Shown: in pieces, positions 8,228 to 16,841 of the stretch
How the letters are laid out: each line of letters opens with the position of its first letter
Numbering within the stretch: the stretch's first letter is position 1
Position numbers and translations under genes: made by a program
Notes under the pieces: generated by a model
Seen by the model: the letters and a program-made list of their open reading frames with translations, nothing else
Database searches by the model: none
Told to the model about the DNA's origin: nothing
Assembly: GCF_024584805.1 (NCBI RefSeq)
Contig: NZ_CP075715.1
Span: 2,530,001 to 2,594,000 of the forward strand
Direction of reading: 5' to 3'
Length of the DNA stretch: 64,000 nt
DNA from: Streptomyces sp. FIT100
GTDB lineage: Bacteria; Actinomycetota; Actinomycetes; Streptomycetales; Streptomycetaceae

Positions 8228-10393
8228 TCACTGATCGGAGACTTCGAGTGTCAGCGCGTTCTGCCGGTCGTAGCCGAGCCGGGCCGTGACCAGCCGCGGG
8301 CGGCGGCCCCGGAGCCGGCACAGGGCGCGGCGCAGCTGAAGGAACGGACGCGGCGCGGGCAGCAGCACGGGCGGGTAGGCGTAGACGGAGCCCTTGGCCA
8401 CCACATCGTCGAGGATCCTGCCGACTCTGACGGCCTCGGCGCCCGGTGCGTACTGCAGCCACAGCTCCCAGCCCTCCTTGCCCGCGAGCCGGGCACGGAC
8501 GACATCGGTGCAGGCCAGGGTGGCCCGGAAGCCGTCCGCCCCGTGCTGTACGCCGGGAAACTCCAGCTCGGCCGGCTGCTCTCCGCCGCGCCTGAGCAGC
8601 AGGACGGGGGCGGTCACCTGCTCCGTCGTGACTCCGTGCAGCCGTCCCGACACCGTGATGTTCCACCGGTCGACGCGGATGTCTCCCGCTTCGGCGTGCG
8701 CGCCTCGCGCCCAGGAACGCAGCGCGAGCAGGTTCCGGGGGGCGCGGATATAGGGGACGAGGTGGCGGACGCCGCCGCGGGGCCCGGTCCGCCGCGCCGG
8801 GTCCATCGAGCCGCGCTGGTCGACGGCGCGGACGCGGATGCCGACACGCAGGCCGGATACCGGCTGGTCGGCGTGGCAGATCCAGCTCCCCTCGGCGAAT
8901 TCCTCACCGCTCGGGATGGCGGCCGTCCCGTCGGCGCGGAACGGGAAGACGCGCTCCTCGGCGCCCTTCTCCTCGCGTGTGCAGACCAGCCGCAGTCCCG
9001 GGTACGCGACGGCGGCCGATTCGGGAGCGATCAGCCGCACGCGCAGACTGCCGTCGGCGGCGGCCACGCAGTCGGCCACCGGGATGAACGCGGAGCCGGC
9101 CGACGGGGAGGCCGACGGGGTGCGGTCGAGCGCGCCGCCGCCCGGCGATGTTTCCTCGGCGTTCTCGGCGTCCGTACCGGTACCGCCGGAATCGGCACCG
9201 GCGCCCCCTGAGGTGTCGGCTTCTATGCACGAAGGGGATTTCCGGGAACCTCCCGCGCCGAGTTCGGCGAACAGCTCCTCGTACTGCTTGGCGACCGGGC
9301 CCGGGTCGAAGCGCTGAGCGTTCACGCGGGCCGCGGCTCCCATGCGGCGGCGCAGTTCCCCGTCGTCGATCAGGCGCAGCAGGGCGCGGGCGACGGCGTC
9401 CGCGTCGCCCACGGGCACCAGCAGCCCGTCGACACTGTCCGCGACGATCTCGCGGGGGCCGTAGTCGCAGTCGGTGCTCACGACCGGGAGTCCGCAGCGC
9501 ATCGCCTCGACGAGGGTCATGCCGAAGGACTCGTGGCGGGAGGTGGAGACCGCGATCGCGCCCTTGACCCACTCCGGCTCGATCGGTGAGCGGGGGCCCA
9601 TGAGAAGGACGCTGTTGTAGAGGCCGAGCTCGTCGATGCGACGGCGGAGCCGCTCCTTCTGGTTGCCCCAGCCGCAGATGCGCAGGGTCCACTCCGGGTG
9701 TTCGGCGACGACCTTCCCGAACGCCTCGATGAGCAGGTCGTACTGCTTCTCGGAGGAGAGCCGTCCGGCCGCCACGACCGTCGTCCCACCCAGATCGGAG
9801 GGGTCGACCATGGGCTCGGGGACGCTGTTCGGGATGGACAGCACCTGGGTGCCGGGCAGGGGCACCTGCTCCCGCCACACCGCCGCGTCGCCCTCGGAGA
9901 CGGTCACGAACGCGTCGATGGCGGCGAGGTGTTCACGCATCTCGGCGCGCAGTGCGGGCTTGTGGTGGTTGTGCGTCATGTGCTCCTGGCCGATGAGCAC
10001 GGCCCGCTCCGGCGCGAACTGGGCGGCATACGCGACCAGTCCGGGCCGGGTCCCGATGACGACGTCCGTGTCGGACGCGGCGTAGTGGTCCCGTACCCGT
10101 TCGTCCGTGAGCCGGCTGTACTCCTTGAACCGCGCCTCGTGGGCCGGGAAGCGCTCGGCGGGTCGCCGTGCGAGCGGGTGCTCCTTCTCATTCGTCACGG
10201 AGCCCGGGCGGGTGTCGACGAGCGGTACGACCGAGATGCGGGGGTCGATCGCGAAGAGCGGCTCGTCACGGTGCCGGAAGACGGAGACGATCTCCACCTC
10301 GTGCCGGCCTGCGAGTTCCTCCGCGAGGTTGAGCGTAGTGCGGATGGTGCCGCCGATGCCGTAGACGGTGTGAATGAGGAAGGAGATCTTCAT
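8228..10393 (-). CDS. Family 4 glycosyltransferase with C-terminal extension
   Basis: A 721-residue protein starting MKISFLIHTVYGIGGTIRTT, a typical GT-B/GT4 N-terminus. The GT1/GT4 C-domain includes VVAAGRLSSEKQYDLLIEAF, the ExxxFGxxxxE loop (SRHESFGMTLVEAMRCGLPV) and VDGLLVPVGDADAVA. The GT domain ends near residue 390. A low-complexity acidic/Ser linker follows, then about 260 residues of beta-rich sequence without a known signature, possibly a glycan- or acceptor-binding module. I chose the ATG at 10393 rather than a longer in-frame start because it begins the conserved strand. It is the farthest upstream gene of the wall-polymer locus, next to obgE. Donor and acceptor are unknown. Confidence 0.85.
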   Translation of the reverse strand: MKISFLIHTVYGIGGTIRTTLNLAEELAGRHEVEIVSVFRHRDEPLFAIDPRISVVPLVDTRPGSVTNEKEHPLARRPAERFPAHEARFKEYSRLTDERVRDHYAASDTDVVIGTRPGLVAYAAQFAPERAVLIGQEHMTHNHHKPALRAEMREHLAAIDAFVTVSEGDAAVWREQVPLPGTQVLSIPNSVPEPMVDPSDLGGTTVVAAGRLSSEKQYDLLIEAFGKVVAEHPEWTLRICGWGNQKERLRRRIDELGLYNSVLLMGPRSPIEPEWVKGAIAVSTSRHESFGMTLVEAMRCGLPVVSTDCDYGPREIVADSVDGLLVPVGDADAVARALLRLIDDGELRRRMGAAARVNAQRFDPGPVAKQYEELFAELGAGGSRKSPSCIEADTSGGAGADSGGTGTDAENAEETSPGGGALDRTPSASPSAGSAFIPVADCVAAADGSLRVRLIAPESAAVAYPGLRLVCTREEKGAEERVFPFRADGTAAIPSGEEFAEGSWICHADQPVSGLRVGIRVRAVDQRGSMDPARRTGPRGGVRHLVPYIRAPRNLLALRSWARGAHAEAGDIRVDRWNITVSGRLHGVTTEQVTAPVLLLRRGGEQPAELEFPGVQHGADGFRATLACTDVVRARLAGKEGWELWLQYAPGAEAVRVGRILDDVVAKGSVYAYPPVLLPAPRPFLQLRRALCRLRGRRPRLVTARLGYDRQNALTLEVSDQ

Positions 10394-10555
10394 CGGCGCT
10401 CCGTATCGGTCCGCAGGGGCACCTGCCGCCCCGTACCCCGCCTGCAAGACGGCGATAACGGACGACAGGTTGCCTCTGCGTACAGACCTGAACACCCATG
10501 AACGGAACGCAACATTCCGTCCTGTGCGCGCCGCTCTTCGAACGGCCCCTAGTGC

Positions 10556-11992
10556 TTAGAACGGGTCGAAGTCGTCGAACTCGCGCTCGGCCTCGTCGCG
10601 CTCGGCCTCGCGGTCCTTGCGGCGCTGGGCCGCGGGCCGCGGAGCCTCGAAGCGGTGGTCCTCGCCGCGGCGGCCGAGCATCTCCGCGCCGGACATCATC
10701 GTGGGCTCCCAGTCGAAGACGACGGCGTTGTCCTCGGGGCCGATGGCCACACCGTCGCCGGCCCGGGCGCCCGCCTTCATCAGCTGCTCCTCGACGCCGA
10801 GGCGGCTGAGGCGGTCCGCGAGGTAGCCCACGGCCTCGTCGTTGTTGAAGTCGGTCTGGCGCACCCAGCGTTCGGGCTTCTCGCCGCGCACGCGGAAGAG
10901 ACCGTCCTCCTCCTGCGTGACCGTGAAGCCCGCGTCGTCGACCGCCTTCGGGCGGATGACGATCCGGGTCGCCTCCTCCTGCGGCTTGGCCGCGCGCGCC
11001 GCCGCGACGATCTCGGCGAGCGCGAAGGAGAGCTCCTTCAGCCCCGTACGGGCCACCGCCGACACCTCGAGGACGCGATAGCCACGCTCCTCCAGGTCCG
11101 GGCGGATCATGTCCGCGAGGTCCTTGCCGTCCGGGATGTCGATCTTGTTCAGGACGACGATGCGGGGCCGGTCGTCGAGGCCGCCGTACTGCTTCAGCTC
11201 CTCCTCGATGACATCGAGGTCGGTGAGCGGGTCGCGCTCGGACTCCAGCGTCGCCGTGTCCAGCACGTGCACCAGCACCGAGCAGCGCTCGACGTGGCGC
11301 AGGAACTCCAGGCCGAGGCCGCGGCCCTGGCTGGCCCCCGGGATCAGACCCGGCACGTCGGCGATCGTGTAGACGGTCGCGCCGGCCGTGACGACGCCGA
11401 GGTTCGGCACGAGCGTCGTGAAGGGGTAGTCCGCGATCTTCGGTTTGGCCGCGGACAGGACCGAGATCAGCGAGGACTTGCCCGCGCTCGGGTAGCCGAC
11501 CAGCGCCACGTCGGCGACGGTCTTGAGCTCCAGGACGATGTCGCCGGACCGGCCCGGTTCGCCGAGCAGCGCGAATCCGGGCGCCTTGCGACGCGCCGAG
11601 GCCAGCGCCGCGTTGCCGAGGCCGCCGCGGCCGCCCTCCGCCGCCACGTACGTGGTGCCCTGACCGACCAGGTCGGCGAGCACCTCGCCGTTCCCGTCCA
11701 GCACGACCGTGCCGTCGGGCACCGGCAGCACCAGGTCCTGGCCGTCCTTGCCGGAGCGGTTGCCGCCCTCGCCGGGCTTGCCGTTGGTCGCCTTGCGGTG
11801 CGGCGAGTGGTGGTAGTCGAGCAGCGTCGTCACCGACTGGTCGACGGTGAGGATCACGTCGCCGCCGCGGCCGCCGTTGCCGCCGTCGGGTCCGCCGAGC
11901 GGCTTGAACTTCTCCCGGTGTACGGAGGCGCAGCCGTGGCCTCCGTTACCCGCGGCGACATGCAGCTCGACGCGGTCCACGAAGGTGGTCAT
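10556..11992 (-). CDS. obgE: Obg-family GTPase
   Basis: A 478-residue Obg/CgtA GTPase, a cytoplasmic ribosome-assembly and stress-response factor; in Streptomyces Obg also affects the onset of aerial growth. The glycine-rich Obg fold occupies residues 1-160 ([34 protein letters not shown]). The G domain has G1 [11 protein letters not shown]2/G3 [12 protein letters not shown] and DVPGL, and NKID. A C-terminal OCT domain (about 350-425) follows, then an acidic/basic tail ending [10 protein letters not shown]. It lies downstream of rplU-rpmA in the usual order, with a 179-bp gap. Confidence 0.97.
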   Translation of the reverse strand: MTTFVDRVELHVAAGNGGHGCASVHREKFKPLGGPDGGNGGRGGDVILTVDQSVTTLLDYHHSPHRKATNGKPGEGGNRSGKDGQDLVLPVPDGTVVLDGNGEVLADLVGQGTTYVAAEGGRGGLGNAALASARRKAPGFALLGEPGRSGDIVLELKTVADVALVGYPSAGKSSLISVLSAAKPKIADYPFTTLVPNLGVVTAGATVYTIADVPGLIPGASQGRGLGLEFLRHVERCSVLVHVLDTATLESERDPLTDLDVIEEELKQYGGLDDRPRIVVLNKIDIPDGKDLADMIRPDLEERGYRVLEVSAVARTGLKELSFALAEIVAAARAAKPQEEATRIVIRPKAVDDAGFTVTQEEDGLFRVRGEKPERWVRQTDFNNDEAVGYLADRLSRLGVEEQLMKAGARAGDGVAIGPEDNAVVFDWEPTMMSGAEMLGRRGEDHRFEAPRPAAQRRKDREAERDEAEREFDDFDPF

Positions 11993-12058
11993 GGGGTGTG
12001 CCTCCAGTACGTACGGAAATGTCTACTGCGTGCTGTGCCTCTTGCACAACATGCGAAA

Positions 12059-12103
12059 GGCGGACCCACTTCCCGTACTTCCGTACGAGTAGTGAGGTCC
12101 GCC
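12059..12103. terminator. Possible hairpin between rpmA and obgE
   Basis: GGCGGACC (12059-12066) is complementary to GGTCCGCC (12096-12103). The region between contains further short symmetry (CGTAC repeated). It lies downstream of rpmA and ahead of obgE, so it could partly terminate the ribosomal protein transcript. The stem is only 8 bp with a long loop, so this is tentative. Confidence 0.4.
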
Positions 12104-12171
12104 CTCGCGAAGCTCGTTCCTGCTGGGGGTCCGGGGGTTACCCCCCGGTAAAACGCAGCACGGGGCCTGGA

Positions 12172-12426
12172 TCAGGCGACCGGAACGATGTTCACGACCT
12201 TGCGGCCGCGGTGGGTACCGAACTCCACCGCACCGGCCTGCAGCGCGAACAGCGTGTCGTCGCCGCCGCGCCCGACGCCGGAGCCCGGGTGGAAGTGGGT
12301 GCCGCGCTGGCGGACCAGGATCTCACCGGCGTTGACGACCTGACCGCCGAAGCGCTTCACGCCGAGCCGCTGAGCGTTGGAGTCGCGACCGTTCCGGGTG
12401 GACGATGCGCCCTTCTTGTGTGCCAT
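12172..12426 (-). CDS. rpmA: 50S ribosomal protein L27
   Basis: An 84-residue L27 starting [20 protein letters not shown], with the diagnostic [22 protein letters not shown] and [12 protein letters not shown]27 sits near the peptidyl-transferase centre of the large subunit. The N-terminus follows the short Gram-negative-like form with no processed leader. It lies 14 bp downstream of rplU on the same strand. Confidence 0.98.
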   Translation of the reverse strand: MAHKKGASSTRNGRDSNAQRLGVKRFGGQVVNAGEILVRQRGTHFHPGSGVGRGGDDTLFALQAGAVEFGTHRGRKVVNIVPVA

Positions 12427-12440
12427 CTCTCCTCAGTCCC

Positions 12441-12761
12441 TTACTTCGCAGCCGCGGGGATCTCAGTGACCTTGATCGCCGTGTACTGCTGGCGGTGGCC
12501 CTGACGACGACGGTAGCCGGTCTTGTTCTTGTAGCGCAGGATGTCGATCTTGGCGCCCTTGTGGTGGTCCACGACCTCGGCCTGGACCTTGATCCCGGCC
12601 AGCACCCAGGGGTCGCTGGTCACGGCGTCGCCGTCGACAACGAGCAGGGTCGAGAGCTCGACCGTGTCGCCAACATTGGCGGTGGAAATCTTGTCAACCT
12701 CAACGATGTCGCCGACAGCAACCTTGTGCTGGCGACCACCGCTGCGCACGATGGCGTACAC
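12441..12761 (-). CDS. rplU: 50S ribosomal protein L21
   Basis: A 106-residue L21 of the large ribosomal subunit. The GTG start gives [18 protein letters not shown], followed by [20 protein letters not shown] and the C-terminal VTEIPAAAK. It is the first gene of an rplU-rpmA pair. The 250-bp gap upstream, shared with the divergent 13012 gene, must hold its promoter. Confidence 0.98.
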   Translation of the reverse strand: MYAIVRSGGRQHKVAVGDIVEVDKISTANVGDTVELSTLLVVDGDAVTSDPWVLAGIKVQAEVVDHHKGAKIDILRYKNKTGYRRRQGHRQQYTAIKVTEIPAAAK

Positions 12762-13011
12762 GCGGATCTCTCTCTCGCTCGGAACGGAATCCCCTGATGC
12801 CAGCCGTCCGCACGGGCCGGGGCCCGGACTGTCCGCGAAGGATGGACGGCCTCTCCCGACCCGGGGTCGGGAGGGAGGTGCTCAGAAGCAGGCGGGTATG
12901 GGAACACGCCGACGGTCAAGGTTACGGGGCGCGCCTCAGGGGGTCAAACCGGGCCCGGCGCGTCCGGACTCCCTGGCGCGCGGCCGGTCCCGGGCTGTTG
13001 GATGAGCGCTC
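12762..13011. promoter_or_regulatory. Divergent promoter region between rplU and the glycan island
   Basis: This 250-bp gap separates divergently transcribed genes. On the minus strand TTGACC (12919-12914) followed 15 bp later by TACCCG (12898-12893) is the best hexamer pair for rplU. The -10 and the short spacing are poor, so it is only a candidate; it would leave a leader of about 130 nt. No promoter or good ribosome binding site for the plus-strand gene could be picked out. Confidence 0.35.
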
Positions 13012-14901
13012 GTGCCCCTGCGCTCCCTCCTCACCATGCCCCGTCTGTTCCGGCACGGCTCCGCCATCGGCGCGGACCTCCCCCCGGACGAGGCGGTCGT
13101 CCTCGACGCGCGGCCCGCCCCGCTGCGCGCCGCGGTGTCCGCGGCCACCGCGGGCGACCACGGACCGGCCCGAGAGCTGCTCGCCACGACCCGGCTCGGC
13201 GCCGAGTGGGAGCGGCGCAGCTCCTGGGTCGGCGTGCTCGCCGAGTCCGCCCTGCACACTCCCGGCTGGCTGGACGCCTGGCTCAGCGAGTCGCCGGAGG
13301 ACCCGGACGCCCTGCTCGTCAAGGCCGAGCTGTGCATCCACCGGGCGTGGGCGATACGTACCGGGGCGCGCGCCCGACATGTGTCGCGCGACCGGTTCCG
13401 GGCGTTCTTCGCGCTGCTGGAGGACGCCGTCCCCGTCATCGGCGCCGCCGCGGAGCTCAACCCCGACGACCCGGTGCCCTGGCGGATCGCTCTCACCCAC
13501 GCCCGCGGCAGCCAGGCGCCGCGGGAGGTCTTCGACGCGTACTGGGCCGAGGCCACCGCACGCGCACCGCACCACTACGGCTGCCATGCCACCGCGCTCC
13601 AGTACCTCTGCGACAAGTGGTACGGCTCGCACGAGGAGATGTTCGCGTTCGCCGAGCGGGCCGCCACCGACGCCCTGCCCGGCTCGAAGCTGAACGCCCT
13701 GCCGCTGGCCGCCGCCGTCGAGTACGACGTCGTGGCGGACGACACCGAGGACGGGCCGATCGACCGGTCCCGCATCACCGCTGCCGTGGACCGCGCCCTG
13801 GAACTGTCCTCCTTCTACGAGCCGGGCGACCCGGAGGCCGCCGGCTTCCGCAACGAGCTCGCCCTGATGCTGGTACTCGGGCAGCGCTTCGAGGAGGCGC
13901 TGGACGTCTTCCGCGCGATCGGCGCGCACGCCCGGACACAGCCCTGGGGGTACTTCGGGGACGCCCGGGAGGAGTTCCTGGAGTTCCGTACGGGCGTACG
14001 CATGCAGATCGCCTCACGCATCCCGTTCTTCGCCACTCCTCCGCCCTCGGTGACCGGCAGCGCCACGGTCGCACCCGCGGGCCCCGAGGTCCATCTCCTC
14101 GCCATCGCCGCCGCCCCGCCCGCGAAGGTCGCCGAAGCCGCCCTGCTCTGCGGGGTCCCGCTGCGGATCGCCCCGGCCGGCGCCGCCGCCAGCTATGTGT
14201 CGCTCGCCCCCGACGCGTCCCCCGGCAAGCGGGCCTCGCTGATCGGCAAGGACCGGCTCACGGGGGCCGCGGACACCTTCACCACCGGCGAGAAGTGGTC
14301 CGCACTCGTGCTGCGCCGCACCGGCGACCGTGCCGGCTTCACCTTGCTCCACAAGGGCAAGGAGGCCGCGGCACACGAGTGGGACCCGGCCGCGCCGGTC
14401 GGCGAGCACGCCGCCGCCGCTGCCACCGCGGCCGTGCTCGCCCGCGTCTACGGCCTCCCGGACCCGCGCCCCCTCATCGGCCTCCTGCGCTCCCCGGACG
14501 CCCCGGCCCGGCGCCAGGCGGACCTGGTCGCCGCCCTCGGCCTCCCGCCGCTCCCCGAGGGGTTCGGCGAACGCCCCGACGTCCTCGCCACCGTCGCGGA
14601 CGCCCGCCTCCTGGAGCGCCGCGGTCTCCTCGCGGGCATGCGCGACACCATGGCGGACGCCCCGGACCGCCTTCTCGTCGCCTCCCCGGGCGAGCGGCCG
14701 GCACCCCGGCCGCTGCGCTGGTGGCTGACGCGCTCCCTGGCCTTTGTGTTCTTCGCCACGGCCGCCGGCTACGCCTGGTGGTCCCCAGGCGTCGGCACGC
14801 TGCGGTCCGTCCTGTTCTCCCTGCTGGCGCTCGCCTTCGGCGCCCAGCTCGTCGGCCAGTATGCTCCCGGCGTACGCAGACACCGGAAGGCAGAGAAGTG
14901 A
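13012..14901 (+). CDS. DUF4034-like, helical-repeat protein with C-terminal membrane segments
   Basis: A 629-residue protein. The first 340 residues resemble DUF4034/TPR-like repeats, for example WLDAWLSESPEDPDALLVKA, ELNPDDPVPWRIAL and YGCHATALQYLCDKWYGSHE. A middle Ala-rich part follows. Near the C-terminus two hydrophobic spans (LAFVFFATAAGYAWW and LFSLLALAFGAQLVG) should anchor it in the membrane with most of the protein on one face. I took the GTG at 13012; ATG at 13036 is possible and neither has a clear Shine-Dalgarno. Its stop overlaps the start of the wbpD-like gene by 4 bp (GTGA), so it is translationally coupled to sugar synthesis. The function is unknown; a scaffold or export role is a guess. 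Confidence 0.75.
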   Translation: MPLRSLLTMPRLFRHGSAIGADLPPDEAVVLDARPAPLRAAVSAATAGDHGPARELLATTRLGAEWERRSSWVGVLAESALHTPGWLDAWLSESPEDPDALLVKAELCIHRAWAIRTGARARHVSRDRFRAFFALLEDAVPVIGAAAELNPDDPVPWRIALTHARGSQAPREVFDAYWAEATARAPHHYGCHATALQYLCDKWYGSHEEMFAFAERAATDALPGSKLNALPLAAAVEYDVVADDTEDGPIDRSRITAAVDRALELSSFYEPGDPEAAGFRNELALMLVLGQRFEEALDVFRAIGAHARTQPWGYFGDAREEFLEFRTGVRMQIASRIPFFATPPPSVTGSATVAPAGPEVHLLAIAAAPPAKVAEAALLCGVPLRIAPAGAAASYVSLAPDASPGKRASLIGKDRLTGAADTFTTGEKWSALVLRRTGDRAGFTLLHKGKEAAAHEWDPAAPVGEHAAAAATAAVLARVYGLPDPRPLIGLLRSPDAPARRQADLVAALGLPPLPEGFGERPDVLATVADARLLERRGLLAGMRDTMADAPDRLLVASPGERPAPRPLRWWLTRSLAFVFFATAAGYAWWSPGVGTLRSVLFSLLALAFGAQLVGQYAPGVRRHRKAEK

Positions 14902-15497
14902 ACTACAGGGTTCAGCCCAGCGCCCAGGTCGACGAGACGGCCGAGATCGGCGCCGGCAGCAGTGTCTGGGATCTCGCGCAGATCCGCGAAGGCGCCCGGC
15001 TCGGTGAGGGCTGTGTGGTCGGCCGGGGCGCGTACGTCGGTACGGGTGTCCGCATGGGCGACAACTGCAAGCTGCAGAACTACGCCCTCGTCTATGAGCC
15101 GGCCGAGCTCGGCAACGGGGTGTTCATCGGTCCCGCCGTGGTCCTCACCAACGACCACAACCCGCGCTCCGTCGACCCCGAGGGCAAGCAGAAGCGCGGC
15201 GGCGACTGGGAGGCCGTCGGGGTGAAGATCGCCGACGGTGCCTCGATCGGCGCGCGCTCGGTGTGCGTGGCCCCGATCGAGATCGGCCGCTGGGCGATGG
15301 TCGCGGCCGGTGCGGTCGTGACGAAGGACGTGCCGGACTTCGCGCTGGTCGTCGGCGTCCCTGCACGGCAGATCGGCTGGGTCGGCCACGAGGGCGTGCG
15401 CCTGGTCGAGCGCGAGGGCGAGGCCGGTGTGTGGGAGTGCCCGACGTCGGGACGGCTCTACCGCGAGACCCCCGGAGGGGCGCTCACCGAGGCGTAG
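14898..15497 (+). CDS. Left-handed beta-helix N-acetyltransferase, WbpD/WlbB-like
   Basis: A 199-residue hexapeptide-repeat acyltransferase. Repeats run through residues 5-75 (AEIGAGSSVWDLAQIREGAR, LGEGCVVGRGAYVGTGVRMG) and resume at GVKIADGASIGARSVC. Between them lies the loop VVLTNDHNPRSVDP, whose histidine-containing NDHNPR corresponds to the catalytic segment of WbpD/WlbB enzymes. These acetylate the 3-amino group of UDP-GlcNAc3NA with acetyl-CoA. The end, PARQIGWVGHEG, is also typical. The GTG start overlaps the upstream stop (GTGA). Partner enzymes WbpA, WbpB and WbpE are encoded in the facing operon, which supports this assignment over another sugar N-acetyltransferase. Confidence 0.85.
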   Translation: MNYRVQPSAQVDETAEIGAGSSVWDLAQIREGARLGEGCVVGRGAYVGTGVRMGDNCKLQNYALVYEPAELGNGVFIGPAVVLTNDHNPRSVDPEGKQKRGGDWEAVGVKIADGASIGARSVCVAPIEIGRWAMVAAGAVVTKDVPDFALVVGVPARQIGWVGHEGVRLVEREGEAGVWECPTSGRLYRETPGGALTEA

Positions 15498-15620
15498 CGA
15501 GCGAGAGCGTCTCAGAGGGATCAACCGAAGGCTCGTTTCCGGGCCCGTGCTCACCCGGTGTCCGACTCGCCCGAGAGTGCCGGGCGCCTGACAAGCAGAC
15601 AAGCAATCGAGGCCGAATAC

Positions 15621-16772
15621 ATGTCCCGGACCGAAGTCCAGGCCCCGCCTGAGACGGACAAGACTGCCGCGAGCGAGGCTCCACCGCCGGGAAGGCCGGG
15701 AGCCCGGCTCTACGCGCTGGACGCGCTGCGCGTCGTCGCCGCGCTCTCGGTCCTCATATTCCACTTCACCGGCGTGGACGCGGCGACGAAGGCCAACTGG
15801 GGTGTGAACCCCAAGGAGCTCTTCCCCTGGCTGTTCCCCGTCACCTCCTACGGCTCGTACGGCGTCCAGCTGTTCTTCATCATCAGCGGCTTCGTCATCT
15901 GCCTGTCCGCCTGGGACCGCACGCCGGGCCAGTTCGTCAGGGCCCGCTTCCTGCGGCTCTTCCCGGCCTACTGGTTCTCGATCGTCGTGGCTTTCGTGGT
16001 GTGGCGCGGGCTTCCCGACGGCGAGCGCACGGCCCCCAGCATCAGCGACTCGCTGACCAACGTCACGATGTTCCAGGTCCCGCTGTCGGCCCGGCACCTG
16101 GTCGGCGCCTACTGGACGCTGTGGGTGGAGCTCACCTTCTACCTGATCTTCCTCGTGGTGCTGTGGAAGGGCCTGGACTACGTCCGCGTCTCGGTCTTCT
16201 GCTGGCTGTGGCTGCTGTCGAGCGTGCTGGTCCAGCAGGACCAGGACATCCCGCTCCTCGGCATCTTCGCCCAGCCGCTGAACACCGCCCTGTTCGTGTC
16301 GGGCATCGCGATGTACCTCATGTACCGCTTCGGTCCGGACCTCAAGCTGTGGGGCCTGCTCGGGGCGAGCTGGCTGGTGATGCAGAGCGACCTCGTCCAG
16401 CATGCCGACCAGCTTCGCCACGACAGGGGCATGGACCGCGACCCGTACATCGCGCTCGCCCTGGTGACCGTCTTCTACCTGCTGGTCCTGGCCGTGGCCC
16501 TGCGCAAGCTCGAATGGGTCGGCTGGAAGTGGCTGGCCACCGCGGGCGCTCTGGTCTACCCGCTCTACCTCCTCCACGAGGAGCTGGGCTGGGCGATGAT
16601 CCGCGTGCTGTACGGGCACGTGGGGGCCTGGGCCACGCTGGGCATCACCACGGCCGTACTGCTCCTGCTGGCCTGGCTGGTGCACCGGTTCGTGGAACGG
16701 CCCTCGCAGAAATGGCTGCGCGCCACCCTGGAGAAGGAGTCCCGCAAGCGGGCGGCCACCGCCGACGGCTGA
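15621..16772 (+). CDS. Membrane acyltransferase 3 family (OafA/YrhL-like)
   Basis: A 383-residue polytopic membrane protein. It begins with a short polar tail, then LYALDALRVVAALSVLIFHF, the family's first span with the conserved RxxA and His. Later come VQLFFIISGFVICLSAWDR and about ten hydrophobic spans, with GWAMIRVLYGHVG and ERPSQKW near the end. Relatives transfer acetyl or other acyl groups to O-antigen, peptidoglycan or lipid sugars at the membrane. I chose ATG 15621 with GAGG about 9 nt upstream over an in-frame GTG at 15558. It is the last gene of the plus-strand operon and may O-acylate the glycan made by the island. The acceptor is inferred only from context. Confidence 0.85.
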   Translation: MSRTEVQAPPETDKTAASEAPPPGRPGARLYALDALRVVAALSVLIFHFTGVDAATKANWGVNPKELFPWLFPVTSYGSYGVQLFFIISGFVICLSAWDRTPGQFVRARFLRLFPAYWFSIVVAFVVWRGLPDGERTAPSISDSLTNVTMFQVPLSARHLVGAYWTLWVELTFYLIFLVVLWKGLDYVRVSVFCWLWLLSSVLVQQDQDIPLLGIFAQPLNTALFVSGIAMYLMYRFGPDLKLWGLLGASWLVMQSDLVQHADQLRHDRGMDRDPYIALALVTVFYLLVLAVALRKLEWVGWKWLATAGALVYPLYLLHEELGWAMIRVLYGHVGAWATLGITTAVLLLLAWLVHRFVERPSQKWLRATLEKESRKRAATADG

Positions 16773-16786
16773 TCGGGCGCCATACG

Positions 16787-16823
16787 AGAGGGCCCCGTCC
16801 GGCAGTGCCGGACGGGGCCCTCT
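16787..16823. terminator. Bidirectional terminator between acyltransferase and wbpA-like gene
   Basis: A 17-bp perfect stem (AGAGGGCCCCGTCCGGC at 16787-16803 with its complement at 16807-16823) and a 3-nt loop AGT. It lies between two convergent stop codons, so it can serve both operons of the glycan island. Confidence 0.88.
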
Positions 16824-16841
16824 TCGTGTCGCCGAGTGGTG

